Assembly: GCA_937974275.1 (NCBI GenBank)
Contig: CALJIF010000024.1
Coordinates: 1-25,893, forward strand
DNA from: an uncultured Flavobacteriales bacterium
Lineage (GTDB): Bacteria > Bacteroidota > Bacteroidia > Palsa-965
Direction of reading: 5' to 3'
Length of the DNA stretch: 25,893 bases
In this document: positions 1 through 8,015 of the stretch, piece by piece
Numbering within the stretch: position 1 is the stretch's first letter
Layout: each line of letters begins with the position of its first letter
Notes under the pieces: generated by a model
Told to the model about the DNA's origin: nothing
The model's input: the letters and a program-made list of their open reading frames with translations, nothing else
The model's database searches: none
Made by a program: the position numbers and the translations under genes

Positions 1-605
1 TAACGAATCTGGCTATTACTTCGGAAAAAGGGATTTCAACTTACGGTACGCCTATTGCTCCATCACACGATCAGGAAAAATCGATTGCCAGTCACGTTCA
101 ATCGTACAATAAAGCCGACAATTGGGAACACCGGCTTAGAATCTATTCTCGAAGCGTCGAAGAGTGGGACGATAATACACAACCGCGCCGAATGGGTAAG
201 CTGTTGCATTATTTACTGGAACAATCGTTGTTGTTGAATGATGTTGATGCTGCTTTACGTAAAGCCATTCATCTGGGTAAAATGAATTCCGAGATGCAGC
301 AGGAATTGAAAAATCGGTTGAATGAAATTTTCGCAATGACTGATTTTAAATCCATCCTCGAAAGAGGAACTTGTCTCCCGGAAGTAGAACTTATCGGTAC
401 AGACGGCAGCATTTTACGACCTGATCTCGTCATTAAAAAAACAAACGAGCTTGTCATTATCGATTACAAAACCGGTGAACCTTACGATTCGTATAAACAC
501 CAAGTGGAGTCATACGCTGCTCGTCTTCGACAAATGAACTATTCTTCGATTACCTGCGGAATCCTTTACACCACAGAGTTGCAATTGCAGCTATGGAACT
601 ATTAA
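1..605 (+). CDS. C-terminal part of an AddA/RecB-like UvrD helicase-nuclease (5' end outside window)
   Basis: The reading frame is open from base 3 with no start needed, so this is the last ~200 residues of a longer protein that begins upstream of the window. It carries the signature of a PD-(D/E)XK nuclease of the RecB/AddA type. In order these are a G-x-x-x-H motif (RRMGKLLHYLLEQ), a metal-binding Asp in RPDLVI, the core IIDYKTG with catalytic Asp and Lys, and a Q-x-x-x-Y motif (HQVESYA). In this family the domain trims DNA ends during double-strand break repair and sits after a UvrD-type helicase. The helicase itself is not visible, so calling it AddA-like is inference from the nuclease type and its terminal position. 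The stop codon overlaps the putative promoter of the next gene. Confidence 0.8.
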   Translation, partial: TNLAITSEKGISTYGTPIAPSHDQEKSIASHVQSYNKADNWEHRLRIYSRSVEEWDDNTQPRRMGKLLHYLLEQSLLLNDVDAALRKAIHLGKMNSEMQQELKNRLNEIFAMTDFKSILERGTCLPEVELIGTDGSILRPDLVIKKTNELVIIDYKTGEPYDSYKHQVESYAARLRQMNYSSITCGILYTTELQLQLWNY

Positions 606-610
606 CTTTG
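603..610 (+). promoter_or_regulatory. putative Bacteroidota -7 promoter box for the YajQ gene
   Basis: TAACTTTG is an exact match to the TAnnTTTG consensus used by the Bacteroidota primary sigma factor. A TTG at 579-581 lies 21 bases upstream, a suitable -33 element. The box shares its TAA with the stop codon of the upstream nuclease gene and ends 22 bases before the YajQ start. Not tested experimentally. Confidence 0.6.
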
Positions 611-632
611 AAATATTTATTCCACTTTTAGT

Positions 633-1121
633 ATGGCCTCATTCGATATTACCTCCAAACTTGATCCGCAAACTCTGGACAATGCGATTAATTCAGCACG
701 CAAAGAAATTTTAGGACGCTTTGATTTTAAAGGAAGTGCAACAACCATTGAATTGAACAAGAAGGACATGGTGTTGAATATCCATACCGAAGATGAAATG
801 CGATTGAAATCCATCATCGACGTTATTCGCATGCGAATGATCAAGCAAAGTCTCGATCCGCGGAGTTTAGATGAGGGAAAGGCGATAGAAGCTTCGGGCA
901 ATACGATTCGTAAAGACATCAAGATTAAGCAGGGAATTGACAAAGATGCGGCGCGAAAAATCATGAAAGACATCAAAGACTCCAAACTGAAAGTTACCGC
1001 CCAGCAAATGGACGATCAGATTCGAGTGACCGGTAAAAAAATTGACGATCTGCAAGCCGTAATGAATGTACTTCGCGGTAACGATTATGATTTACCCTTG
1101 CAATTCGGAAACTTCAAGTAG
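633..1121 (+). CDS. YajQ family nucleotide-binding protein
   Basis: The 162-residue protein matches the YajQ family along its whole length (usual size about 160). It starts MASFDITSKLDPQ, has the RFDFKG segment near residue 30, contains RSLDEGKAIEASGNT in the middle and ends DYDLPLQFGNFK. The fold is two ferredoxin-like domains. Some homologues bind cyclic di-GMP and influence transcription, others were reported to bind nucleic acid. Which applies here cannot be read from sequence. The protein has no signal peptide, so it should be cytosolic. It appears to have its own promoter box at 603-610. Its stop lies only three bases from the convergent stop of the SBBP gene, with no terminator hairpin between them. 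Confidence 0.93.
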   Translation: MASFDITSKLDPQTLDNAINSARKEILGRFDFKGSATTIELNKKDMVLNIHTEDEMRLKSIIDVIRMRMIKQSLDPRSLDEGKAIEASGNTIRKDIKIKQGIDKDAARKIMKDIKDSKLKVTAQQMDDQIRVTGKKIDDLQAVMNVLRGNDYDLPLQFGNFK

Positions 1122-1124
1122 TAT

Positions 1125-3113
1125 CTATTTCACTACTGTAACGGAATGTGTAACGCCATGCTCGTTGCGGCTTTGCACTAAATAAATACCGGGCTGCCAC
1201 ATTCCTGTATTCATATAAATAGTACCGGCGCTCATCTCTTGATCGAACAACATTCTGCCGGTTGCATCGAACACCGTTAATCGTCCTGCCTCAACACTTT
1301 CAATAGTCAATACATCGTGAACCGGATTTGGATAAACCGATATTCCGGCAAAATGTTCACTTGGATGAACTGCAGAAGTAAACGGAGTCCAACTCATATC
1401 AACCGCGGTTACGAATCCGTCGCCGATGCCCGAATATTGCGCATCCCATGCCAGGTAAGTCGGAAAATTTGAACTATACGTTGTTCCTGTTATATATACA
1501 ACGGTATCCGCAGTAATCGTACAACCCGCGTTAAATTCAGTATTGGATCCTCCCACGAACGTTCCTAATACTAATGCTCCTGCTGTGTCTAACTTGAGTA
1601 CATACACATCATTACCGCCTGTAAGTGTATCGCTGAATGAGCCCGGAGTTACCGGAAACGTTGGGCTTTCAGTGGTTCCGGACAAGTACACATATTTCCC
1701 CTGAATATTAATGTCCATTCCAGCGTCCATCAATGCTCCTCCCAAAAAAGTACTCCAGACAACATTTCCTGTAGTGTTCATCTTGAATACAAAGGCATCT
1801 CCGTTACCCGAGTAACTCGGCTGTATCGCAGGGCCTTCAATCGGGAATAGCGGACTATAAGTAAAGCCCGTGAGGTACAAATTACCCGCACTGTCAGCGG
1901 CAATTCCGTTAGCATCTTCATTAGCACTTCCGCCGATAAGCGTAGAGTACAATAATGCACCGTTCATATCCATTCGCACTACATAAACATCGGGAATACC
2001 CATGTTGGCCTGCTGGTATGCGTTTGGTGTTGTAGGAAAATTATTACTGAATGATCCTCCGCAAAATGCAATTTCTTGATTATTAAGAACCACAACATCG
2101 TGAATATCCTCACCACCCGTTCCACCGAAAAATGTTGACCACTGCGGTTGTAAGTTAACGTCCATTCTACAGATGAATGCATCCAATGTACCGTTGTTAT
2201 TCGGGTACAAACCCAATGATGACATCGGCAATGTCAATGATGTAGCAGATCCGCAAATAATCACATCAAGATTATCACTGATGTCAACACCCAATCCCTG
2301 CTCTCCTCCTGTTCCACCAAAAAATGTAGAACGCAATAAAACTCCTGACGTATCCAATAACAGAATAATCGCGTCGTAACTACCCGCTAAAGTATCCTGA
2401 AACGCACCGGGAATCGTGACATCATTGCTATTGGTAGCTCCGATAACCACGACCAGTGAATCGTGAACCTCAACATCCCAACCGGCATCATAACCCGTGC
2501 CTCCCCAATAATAAGCCCACAAGCGTGCACCAGTAGCACTCATCTTGGCAACAAACAAATCATAACCGCCACGATAGGTTACTGTATCCGTAACCGGAAA
2601 ATCCACACTGGCTGTTCGTCCGCAAATGATCACTGATCCATCTGCACAGGCAACAATTGAAGCAGGCTCATCCGTATCGGAACCACCTAAAAAAGTTGAA
2701 TAGATTAAATCTGTTGTTGAAATACTGCTCCTTTGAATTTCAAGTTGTTGAATTAACGGACGCGAAGACAACACGACATCTCCACCGGAATTACTGACGA
2801 TACGATCATATCCGGAAATATTCCAATTGAATGCACATTGACTACCATCCTGCAATTCATACGTAATGGAATTTTCTGATAGACTATAACCGATTGTTGA
2901 TGAACGAAAATAGAAATCGGTTCGTCTGTAATTTAACTCTTCTGCATCCTGAACTTTTTCCACAATGCTATAACCATCCACAAACCAATAAACATCCGCA
3001 AGGTGAAAGCGCTTTATTAAAAGCGCATCTGTTTTAGCGCGCGCAATCAAAAAAGTACTCATCACCATGAGCAACACCACACTAGTAATCTTCTTTAAAA
3101 CCAAACGCTGCAT
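1125..3113 (-). CDS. Secreted SBBP-repeat beta-propeller protein with T9SS type A sorting domain
   Basis: I place the start at the ATG at 3113 (662 residues). A GTG at 3137 would extend the frame by eight residues but lies inside the upstream gene's terminator hairpin. The N-terminus MQRLVLKKITSVVLLMVMST is a signal peptide. After an unassigned region of about 110 residues come seven repeats. Each opens with a YSTFLGGS-like strand (for example WSTFFGGTGGE) and closes with a DAFVxKM-like strand, as in SBBP repeats, so they should form one seven-bladed propeller. The last ~75 residues are a type A sorting domain (SVYPNPVHDVLTIE ... GIYLVQS ... VTVVK), which directs export by the type IX system and anchoring or release at the surface. 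Ligand unknown. It lies just downstream of the larger type B protein on the same strand, separated by a terminator. Confidence 0.88.
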   Translation of the reverse strand: MQRLVLKKITSVVLLMVMSTFLIARAKTDALLIKRFHLADVYWFVDGYSIVEKVQDAEELNYRRTDFYFRSSTIGYSLSENSITYELQDGSQCAFNWNISGYDRIVSNSGGDVVLSSRPLIQQLEIQRSSISTTDLIYSTFLGGSDTDEPASIVACADGSVIICGRTASVDFPVTDTVTYRGGYDLFVAKMSATGARLWAYYWGGTGYDAGWDVEVHDSLVVVIGATNSNDVTIPGAFQDTLAGSYDAIILLLDTSGVLLRSTFFGGTGGEQGLGVDISDNLDVIICGSATSLTLPMSSLGLYPNNNGTLDAFICRMDVNLQPQWSTFFGGTGGEDIHDVVVLNNQEIAFCGGSFSNNFPTTPNAYQQANMGIPDVYVVRMDMNGALLYSTLIGGSANEDANGIAADSAGNLYLTGFTYSPLFPIEGPAIQPSYSGNGDAFVFKMNTTGNVVWSTFLGGALMDAGMDINIQGKYVYLSGTTESPTFPVTPGSFSDTLTGGNDVYVLKLDTAGALVLGTFVGGSNTEFNAGCTITADTVVYITGTTYSSNFPTYLAWDAQYSGIGDGFVTAVDMSWTPFTSAVHPSEHFAGISVYPNPVHDVLTIESVEAGRLTVFDATGRMLFDQEMSAGTIYMNTGMWQPGIYLVQSRNEHGVTHSVTVVK

Positions 3114-3121
3114 AATCGGAT

Positions 3122-3149
3122 AAAAAAAGGGCTTCACACGAAGCCCTTT
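3122..3149 (-). terminator. Rho-independent terminator of the Ig-like/PKD type B gene
   Basis: Read on the minus strand this is a perfect 10-bp stem (AAAGGGCTTC / GAAGCCCTTT) with a 4-base loop, and the downstream arm runs into seven T residues. It begins 18 bases after the stop of the gene ending at 3168. Only 8 bases separate the end of the T run from the ATG of the SBBP gene. Confidence 0.85.
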
Positions 3150-3167
3150 AATGCTATTTACAATTTA

Positions 3168-6100
3168 TTATCGGATCAAATTAACGTGGCCGATGTAACG
3201 ATGTTTATTACCGTTAATATCCACGAAGTTCACTTTCCAAACATAGGTGTCAATCTGAGAAACTTTTCCGTTACCACGCACTGTTCCGTCCCAACCTTTG
3301 GTAATATCTTCAGAGTAGAAAATCTGATTGCCCCAACGGTCAAAGATGAAAAGTTCAAAATTAGACTGTTGAATTCCTTCGCCATACACGTAGAAAATAT
3401 CGTTAATTCCATCAGCATTTGGTGTGAACGCGTTTGGCGCGTAGAACGAATAATCAGGTTCAATAATTACGTAATCTGAAGTGCTGTCGATACAACCGTG
3501 CTCCGTAACAACATATTGAACGATAGTGTAAGTTCCGGGAGATTGGTATTCAAATGCAAATGGAATTCCGTTATTGGTTATCACTTGATCTAGTGTATCA
3601 CCCATGTAATAAATTGTCGTGTCACAGTTGATACAATTTGGAGTAAACGTAATTAATGGATTCAGAATTGTGGTTACTTGTGGTGTAACAGTAAATCCTG
3701 CAACCGGATTCGGATGCACCGTAATCATGTTCGGATAAGTAATTGTGCTTACGCATCCGTTAACATCTGTAACAGTATAAGTAATGTTGTAAGAACCTGC
3801 TGCCTGGAAACAATGTTGAGGATCAGTGTTCGTAGAATTGGTATTGTCACCAAAATCCCAAACCACAGAACCTGCTGCCGGATTTGAAGCTCCTAAGAAA
3901 TCCACACACACAGGAGCACAACCTTCAGAAACAGAAGGCGTAACACTAATTACAGGCAATGGCAACACAGTTACTACAACTGAATCTATAGCAACCGGTG
4001 AACCGCATAAATCACTAACAGTAACAACATAAGTTGTGGTTACTGCAGGCGAAGCAGTTGGATTAGCTACTGTAGTTGAAGATAAGCCTGCCGCCGGACT
4101 CCAAGCATAGGTATAAGGTCCGCCGTCACCACCTGATCCAGTAGCTGTTAATGCTGTGTTACCACCGGGACAAATAGATGCATTCGGGCTGGCCACCACC
4201 TGCAGCGGAGGATAAACTGTTACCGTCATTTGATCAGTGTTCACACAGCCATTAGCGTCTGTAACAGTTACAGAATAGGTTGTTGTCATTTGTGGGCAAG
4301 CCTGCGGATTCGCGATTGCAGGGTTATTCAAGCCCATTGCAGGAGTCCACTGGTATTGTACACCTCCTGTCGCGTTCAGATTCACACAATTCCCACACAT
4401 ATTTTGGTCGGCACCGGCATTGGCAATAGGTAATGGATTAACCACAACCGTAACGGTATCGGTATTGGAACATCCTGCTGCATCGGTAACTGTTACGACG
4501 TAATTTGAAGTTGCAATCGGCGCTACGTTCGGATTCGCTGTGTTCGCTCCGCTGTTAATGTTGCTTCCAGTCCAGCTGTAACCTACACCACCGCCTGCGT
4601 TCAATGTAGTATTATCGTTAACACAAATGGTATCGTCAATACCGGCAGTAACTACAGGTAAAGGGCGAACAAACAACTGCATGGTATCACTTCCGTAACA
4701 ACCGTATTGATTAGTTACGTTAACAATAAATAATGCTGTCGAATTTGCTGAAACAGTTGGATTCGCTGTATTTCCGGCATTAATAATGGCATTAGGATCT
4801 GTTGAACTCCACAAATACTGCGTTCCTCCTGATGCATTTAACGAAGCGAATTGTCCCGGACAAATACTATCATCGGCACCGGCTGTAACTACAATGTTGT
4901 TCGTTACATCAACAAATACAACTGCTGTGTCGGAACATCCTGCACCTGAAGTACCAATAACTGTGTATGTAGTCGCTGTTGCAGGTGCAAATTCGACCAC
5001 GGAGCCATCAGGCTGTAGCAGAGTGGCACCGGTCAAAGGAGTCCAGGTATATGTTGTTGCACCGGAAACAGTAACTGTATCACTTGAGGTTGGACAAATG
5101 ATCAATGAATCATCAGACAATGTCAATACCGGATTCGGATTGATCGTCACCGTAATAACATCGTTGGATACGCACCCTTGAGGTGAAGTAGATGTGACGT
5201 TGTAGGTTGTAGTTGTTGCCGGAGATGCAGAAACCTGATCACCGGAAGGTGTCAATACGGTAAGCGTGTTATTCGGTGTCCACACATATGAGTTAGTATC
5301 AGCACCTGCGTCCAGCGTAACGGAATTTCCTGCACAAATAGATGCGGAAGGAGGTGCAAATGTGATTACCGGCAACTGATTAACAGTAACAGTAACCGTT
5401 TGGTTACCCGGACATAAACCGCCACTTGTCACAGTATAAGTTGCTGTAGTGTTTGGCGTAACTGTAACACTGGATCCGGAAGCAGTAAAGGCATTAGGAC
5501 CTGTCCATGTGTAACCTGAAGATCCGGTAACGTTTAATGTTATACTTTGCCCAACACAGATTGTTGGTGCCGCGGGTGTAATAGTTAAGACGGGAACCGG
5601 CGTCACTCCGACGGAGACCACGTTGGATGTAGCAGTTCCACAACCCGGCGCACCGATGATCTGTGCGCGGAAGAACATTGCCGCAGTAACCGGACAGAAC
5701 TGATAAGGATTCGTGGTACCTCCTACAATATTGGTCCACGTGATTCCATTAGGAGATGACTGCCACTGAATTGTTCCGTTTGTAAAACTGGTTAATGATA
5801 ATGTGACACAACTTCCTGCACAAACCGTTGGAGGAGATACACTCGCCGTTCCGACAGTTGGAGCTGGGTTTACAACTACCTGCACAGTTGCAGGCGGCAC
5901 TGAATAACAATTTAAATAACCACCGGTAGCTGTCACGGTGTAGGTTGTAGTAACTGAAGGAGAAACTGTAACGTTTTGCCCTGTTAAATTACCCGGCTGC
6001 CACGTAAAGGTTGGAGTTCCACTTCCGCAACCACCGGATCCTGTAATATTCGCAGACAACTGCACCGGAGTGCTTGGACAAATAGGAGAAAGCGACGCAG

Positions 6101-6581
6101 CTGCACTCAGTGCAAATGTTGGTGCAATGCCGGGAGTTGTAAATGTATAATTAGGAGTCCAGGGACCTGCACTACCCGAACCGCAAACGCGTTCACGGGC
6201 ACGAAGCACATAAACTGTTCCCGGACAAAGTTGTGTAAACGGAATTGTAACAGGAAAGTACGGCTCCACCACACAGTTATCCGCCATTGGATTTGGGATA
6301 TTTAATCCTGATCGATAAAACGGATAAGTATTCCAGGTTGTCGCGTTACATGCCGGAATTGCTGTTGCATAATTCGCTGCACTGAAGCAAGCCAATTGTA
6401 CTTCCATGTAGTAAGGACCGCATCCGCATGTAGCAGAATTTGAACTTGCGTTCATAGTTACACCCGTCGGACTTGTAGTAAAGACAGGACTTACAAGAGC
6501 AACTCCATGACAAGCCTCAGCTGTTTGCTGAACGCCAAGAAATAGCAATAAAATAATAAACGAACGTAGCATGTGTTGCAT
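3168..6581 (-). CDS. Large secreted Ig-like/PKD repeat protein with T9SS type B (gliding motility-associated) C-terminal domain
   Basis: I place the start at the ATG at 6581 (1137 residues). A TTG at 6605 is upstream and in frame but less likely, and an ATG at 6572 is also possible. A signal peptide (MQHMLRSFIILLLFLGVQQT, cleavage likely after AEA) precedes a Cys-rich N-terminal module of about 130 residues (NSATCGCGPYYMEV). About nine Ig-like repeats follow, each with an xICxG start, a YxWxP core and a TTTYTVTVTDxxGC end, joined by NPLP-type linkers. Next is one clear PKD domain (VVWDFGDN) and one degenerate PKD-like domain. The type B domain (FYAPNAFTPNADGINDIF ... FDRWGNQIFYS ... YVWKV ... 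YIGHVNLIR) marks a type IX secretion substrate. It is probably a surface or secreted adhesin-like protein; its ligand cannot be predicted. Confidence 0.9.
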   Translation of the reverse strand: MQHMLRSFIILLLFLGVQQTAEACHGVALVSPVFTTSPTGVTMNASSNSATCGCGPYYMEVQLACFSAANYATAIPACNATTWNTYPFYRSGLNIPNPMADNCVVEPYFPVTIPFTQLCPGTVYVLRARERVCGSGSAGPWTPNYTFTTPGIAPTFALSAAASLSPICPSTPVQLSANITGSGGCGSGTPTFTWQPGNLTGQNVTVSPSVTTTYTVTATGGYLNCYSVPPATVQVVVNPAPTVGTASVSPPTVCAGSCVTLSLTSFTNGTIQWQSSPNGITWTNIVGGTTNPYQFCPVTAAMFFRAQIIGAPGCGTATSNVVSVGVTPVPVLTITPAAPTICVGQSITLNVTGSSGYTWTGPNAFTASGSSVTVTPNTTATYTVTSGGLCPGNQTVTVTVNQLPVITFAPPSASICAGNSVTLDAGADTNSYVWTPNNTLTVLTPSGDQVSASPATTTTYNVTSTSPQGCVSNDVITVTINPNPVLTLSDDSLIICPTSSDTVTVSGATTYTWTPLTGATLLQPDGSVVEFAPATATTYTVIGTSGAGCSDTAVVFVDVTNNIVVTAGADDSICPGQFASLNASGGTQYLWSSTDPNAIINAGNTANPTVSANSTALFIVNVTNQYGCYGSDTMQLFVRPLPVVTAGIDDTICVNDNTTLNAGGGVGYSWTGSNINSGANTANPNVAPIATSNYVVTVTDAAGCSNTDTVTVVVNPLPIANAGADQNMCGNCVNLNATGGVQYQWTPAMGLNNPAIANPQACPQMTTTYSVTVTDANGCVNTDQMTVTVYPPLQVVASPNASICPGGNTALTATGSGGDGGPYTYAWSPAAGLSSTTVANPTASPAVTTTYVVTVSDLCGSPVAIDSVVVTVLPLPVISVTPSVSEGCAPVCVDFLGASNPAAGSVVWDFGDNTNSTNTDPQHCFQAAGSYNITYTVTDVNGCVSTITYPNMITVHPNPVAGFTVTPQVTTILNPLITFTPNCINCDTTIYYMGDTLDQVITNNGIPFAFEYQSPGTYTIVQYVVTEHGCIDSTSDYVIIEPDYSFYAPNAFTPNADGINDIFYVYGEGIQQSNFELFIFDRWGNQIFYSEDITKGWDGTVRGNGKVSQIDTYVWKVNFVDINGNKHRYIGHVNLIR

Positions 6582-6624
6582 GTTACCGAGATTTAAGTGT
6601 TCCAAGAAATGTGTTTAGCCGTTA

Positions 6625-6632
6625 GAAAGATA
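6625..6632 (-). promoter_or_regulatory. possible -7 box upstream of the Ig-like/PKD type B gene
   Basis: The minus strand reads TATCTTTC, one base off the TAnnTTTG consensus, about 43 bases before the ATG at 6581. No TTG is found at a proper -33 distance, so this is weak. Confidence 0.3.
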
Positions 6633-6695
6633 CGATAAACAACGTCTAAATCGATTAGTCAGATACAAAAAAACATGCAAACTTTTCAACAAATC

Positions 6696-6716
6696 AACAT
6701 TTATCGATGAAATGTT
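6696..6716. other. AT-rich hairpin in the intergenic region
   Basis: A perfect 7-bp inverted repeat (AACATTT / AAATGTT) flanks a 7-base loop containing the palindrome ATCGAT. It lies between the peroxidase stop and the Ig-like/PKD gene start. Neither side is followed by a T run, so it is a poor terminator. It could be an operator or a processed 3' end. Confidence 0.35.
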
Positions 6717-6755
6717 AAAATATGCGGATTATTGGAATTAGTTTTTCTGCTTTCG

Positions 6756-7331
6756 CTACAATTTTTCTACGATTGACGCATCAAGCGGGGATACCGAAGA
6801 GTTAAAAAAGTGAATCAATTCTCCTTTTTCGTTCAATAAATACTTACAAAAATTCCAATTGGGAGCACTTTCATTCCAGCCATTGGAGGCAGGTGAAGTC
6901 AACCATTGATAAAGCGGATGTTGTTCTTCGCCAACAACTTCTACCTTTTCCGTTAATGTGAATTTAACGCCATAATTGCGTTCGCAAAACGATTGTATAT
7001 CGCTATTCCCGCCCGGTTCCTGGCCACCGAAATTATTTGCCGGCACGCCAATAATCTCCAATTTGTCTCCGTGAAACTCATAAAGCTTCTGAAGCTCCGC
7101 ATATTGAGGCGTATAACCACATTCGGATGCGGTATTAACAATCAATAATTTTTTGCCTTTGAATTTACTCCAATCCAGTGGCAAACCGTTAATCAATTTG
7201 ATTGATGGCGAAGCAGCATAAATCGTAGGCATGGGCATATTGTTTGTTATCGTTTCAGGACGCTTAACTTCTGTTTTACAACCTGTTAAAGCACCCCAGA
7301 ACATAATTACGGGATAAAATATTTTTTTCAT
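6756..7331 (-). CDS. Glutathione peroxidase family thiol peroxidase, lipoprotein
   Basis: The 191-residue protein has the GPx signature with Cys in place of selenocysteine: NTASECGYTPQYAELQ (peroxidatic Cys71), NNFGGQEPG (Gln104) and PNWNFCKYLL (Trp159-Asn160). Together these form the catalytic tetrad. Cys116 in SFCERNYGV sits where thioredoxin-dependent members keep the resolving Cys, so the likely electron donor is thioredoxin or a similar thiol protein rather than glutathione. The N-terminus has a lipobox, GALTGC with Cys18, so the enzyme is probably lipid-anchored in the envelope, facing the periplasm. It would reduce hydrogen peroxide or lipid hydroperoxides. It starts six bases after the stop of the FMN reductase gene, so the two are almost certainly co-transcribed. 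Confidence 0.9.
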   Translation of the reverse strand: MKKIFYPVIMFWGALTGCKTEVKRPETITNNMPMPTIYAASPSIKLINGLPLDWSKFKGKKLLIVNTASECGYTPQYAELQKLYEFHGDKLEIIGVPANNFGGQEPGGNSDIQSFCERNYGVKFTLTEKVEVVGEEQHPLYQWLTSPASNGWNESAPNWNFCKYLLNEKGELIHFFNSSVSPLDASIVEKL

Positions 7332-7337
7332 TGCCGC

Positions 7338-7856
7338 TTACATTTTGATCAATTCTGTACACTGAACTTCCAAAGCTCCTTTTACATTTTCATCCGTTAA
7401 CTGATTATCCTGAATCACCTGCCCGACTCCGGAAATCATAACGTGTTTGGGCAATACCGTTATTCCCAGGTAATGAAATGCTCCGCTCAGTTGGTCCAAC
7501 CCGCGAAGATTTCCTCCACGCCCGTCTGCAACTCCAACCAACGCGGCTTTCTTACCACGCAATAAACTTGGATGAATGGAATCGATGAACATCTTAAGAA
7601 TTCCCGGATAGGAACCATTGTATTCCGGCGCTACAAATACAAACTTATCAGCACCTCCAATAGTCTTAGAAATCCAGGTTTTGTATTCATCGCTCTGTTG
7701 GCTCCCGAAATACGTGAACGCAAAATCCCGGGGCAAATCTTCCAACGTTATAAACTGATGGGCTTCTCCCCTCGCCTGCAGCAAATTTCTGTAGTGTTCC
7801 GCTACAATTCGGGTGCGGCTTCCGGCGCGGTTGGTTCCTGAAATAATTGTGATCAT
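7338..7856 (-). CDS. NADPH-dependent FMN reductase family flavoprotein
   Basis: The 172-residue protein shows the flavodoxin-like FMN-binding loop GTNRAGSRT at residues 7-15, the PEYNGSYPG loop at 77-85 that contacts the isoalloxazine ring, and a VADGRGGNLRGLDQL segment near 109-123. These mark the NAD(P)H-dependent FMN reductase family, which reduces flavin, quinones or other acceptors in the cytosol. The physiological substrate cannot be told from sequence. There is no signal peptide. It is the first gene of a two-gene unit with the peroxidase. The 159 bases upstream are shared with the divergent UPF0173 gene. The best promoter guess for this gene is GAATTTTG (minus strand, 7888-7895), one base off consensus. 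Confidence 0.88.
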   Translation of the reverse strand: MITIISGTNRAGSRTRIVAEHYRNLLQARGEAHQFITLEDLPRDFAFTYFGSQQSDEYKTWISKTIGGADKFVFVAPEYNGSYPGILKMFIDSIHPSLLRGKKAALVGVADGRGGNLRGLDQLSGAFHYLGITVLPKHVMISGVGQVIQDNQLTDENVKGALEVQCTELIKM

Positions 7857-8015
7857 CAGTCGATTACGTTTTTATCTGCGTTTTGTTCAAAATTCATTCG
7901 TACCCGTTCCCTCTAATTTCCCTAACTTCACACGGTTTTTTACCGGCACAAAGAACGGAATTTGGTTTCAGATGCTCCTCCGAAACAAGTTGCGGTTAAA
8001 AAAGTTTAACAGTTT

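Noticed and set aside
3114..3137. GTG start for the SBBP protein at 3137
   Set aside because: This codon lies within the loop and stem of the upstream terminator, and starting at the ATG at 3113 gives a cleaner signal peptide.
4786..5181. 131-codon plus-strand open frame inside the Ig-like/PKD gene
   Set aside because: It lies wholly antisense to a repeat-rich coding region with clear protein homology. Its length follows from the repeated codons, and it has no recognisable domain.
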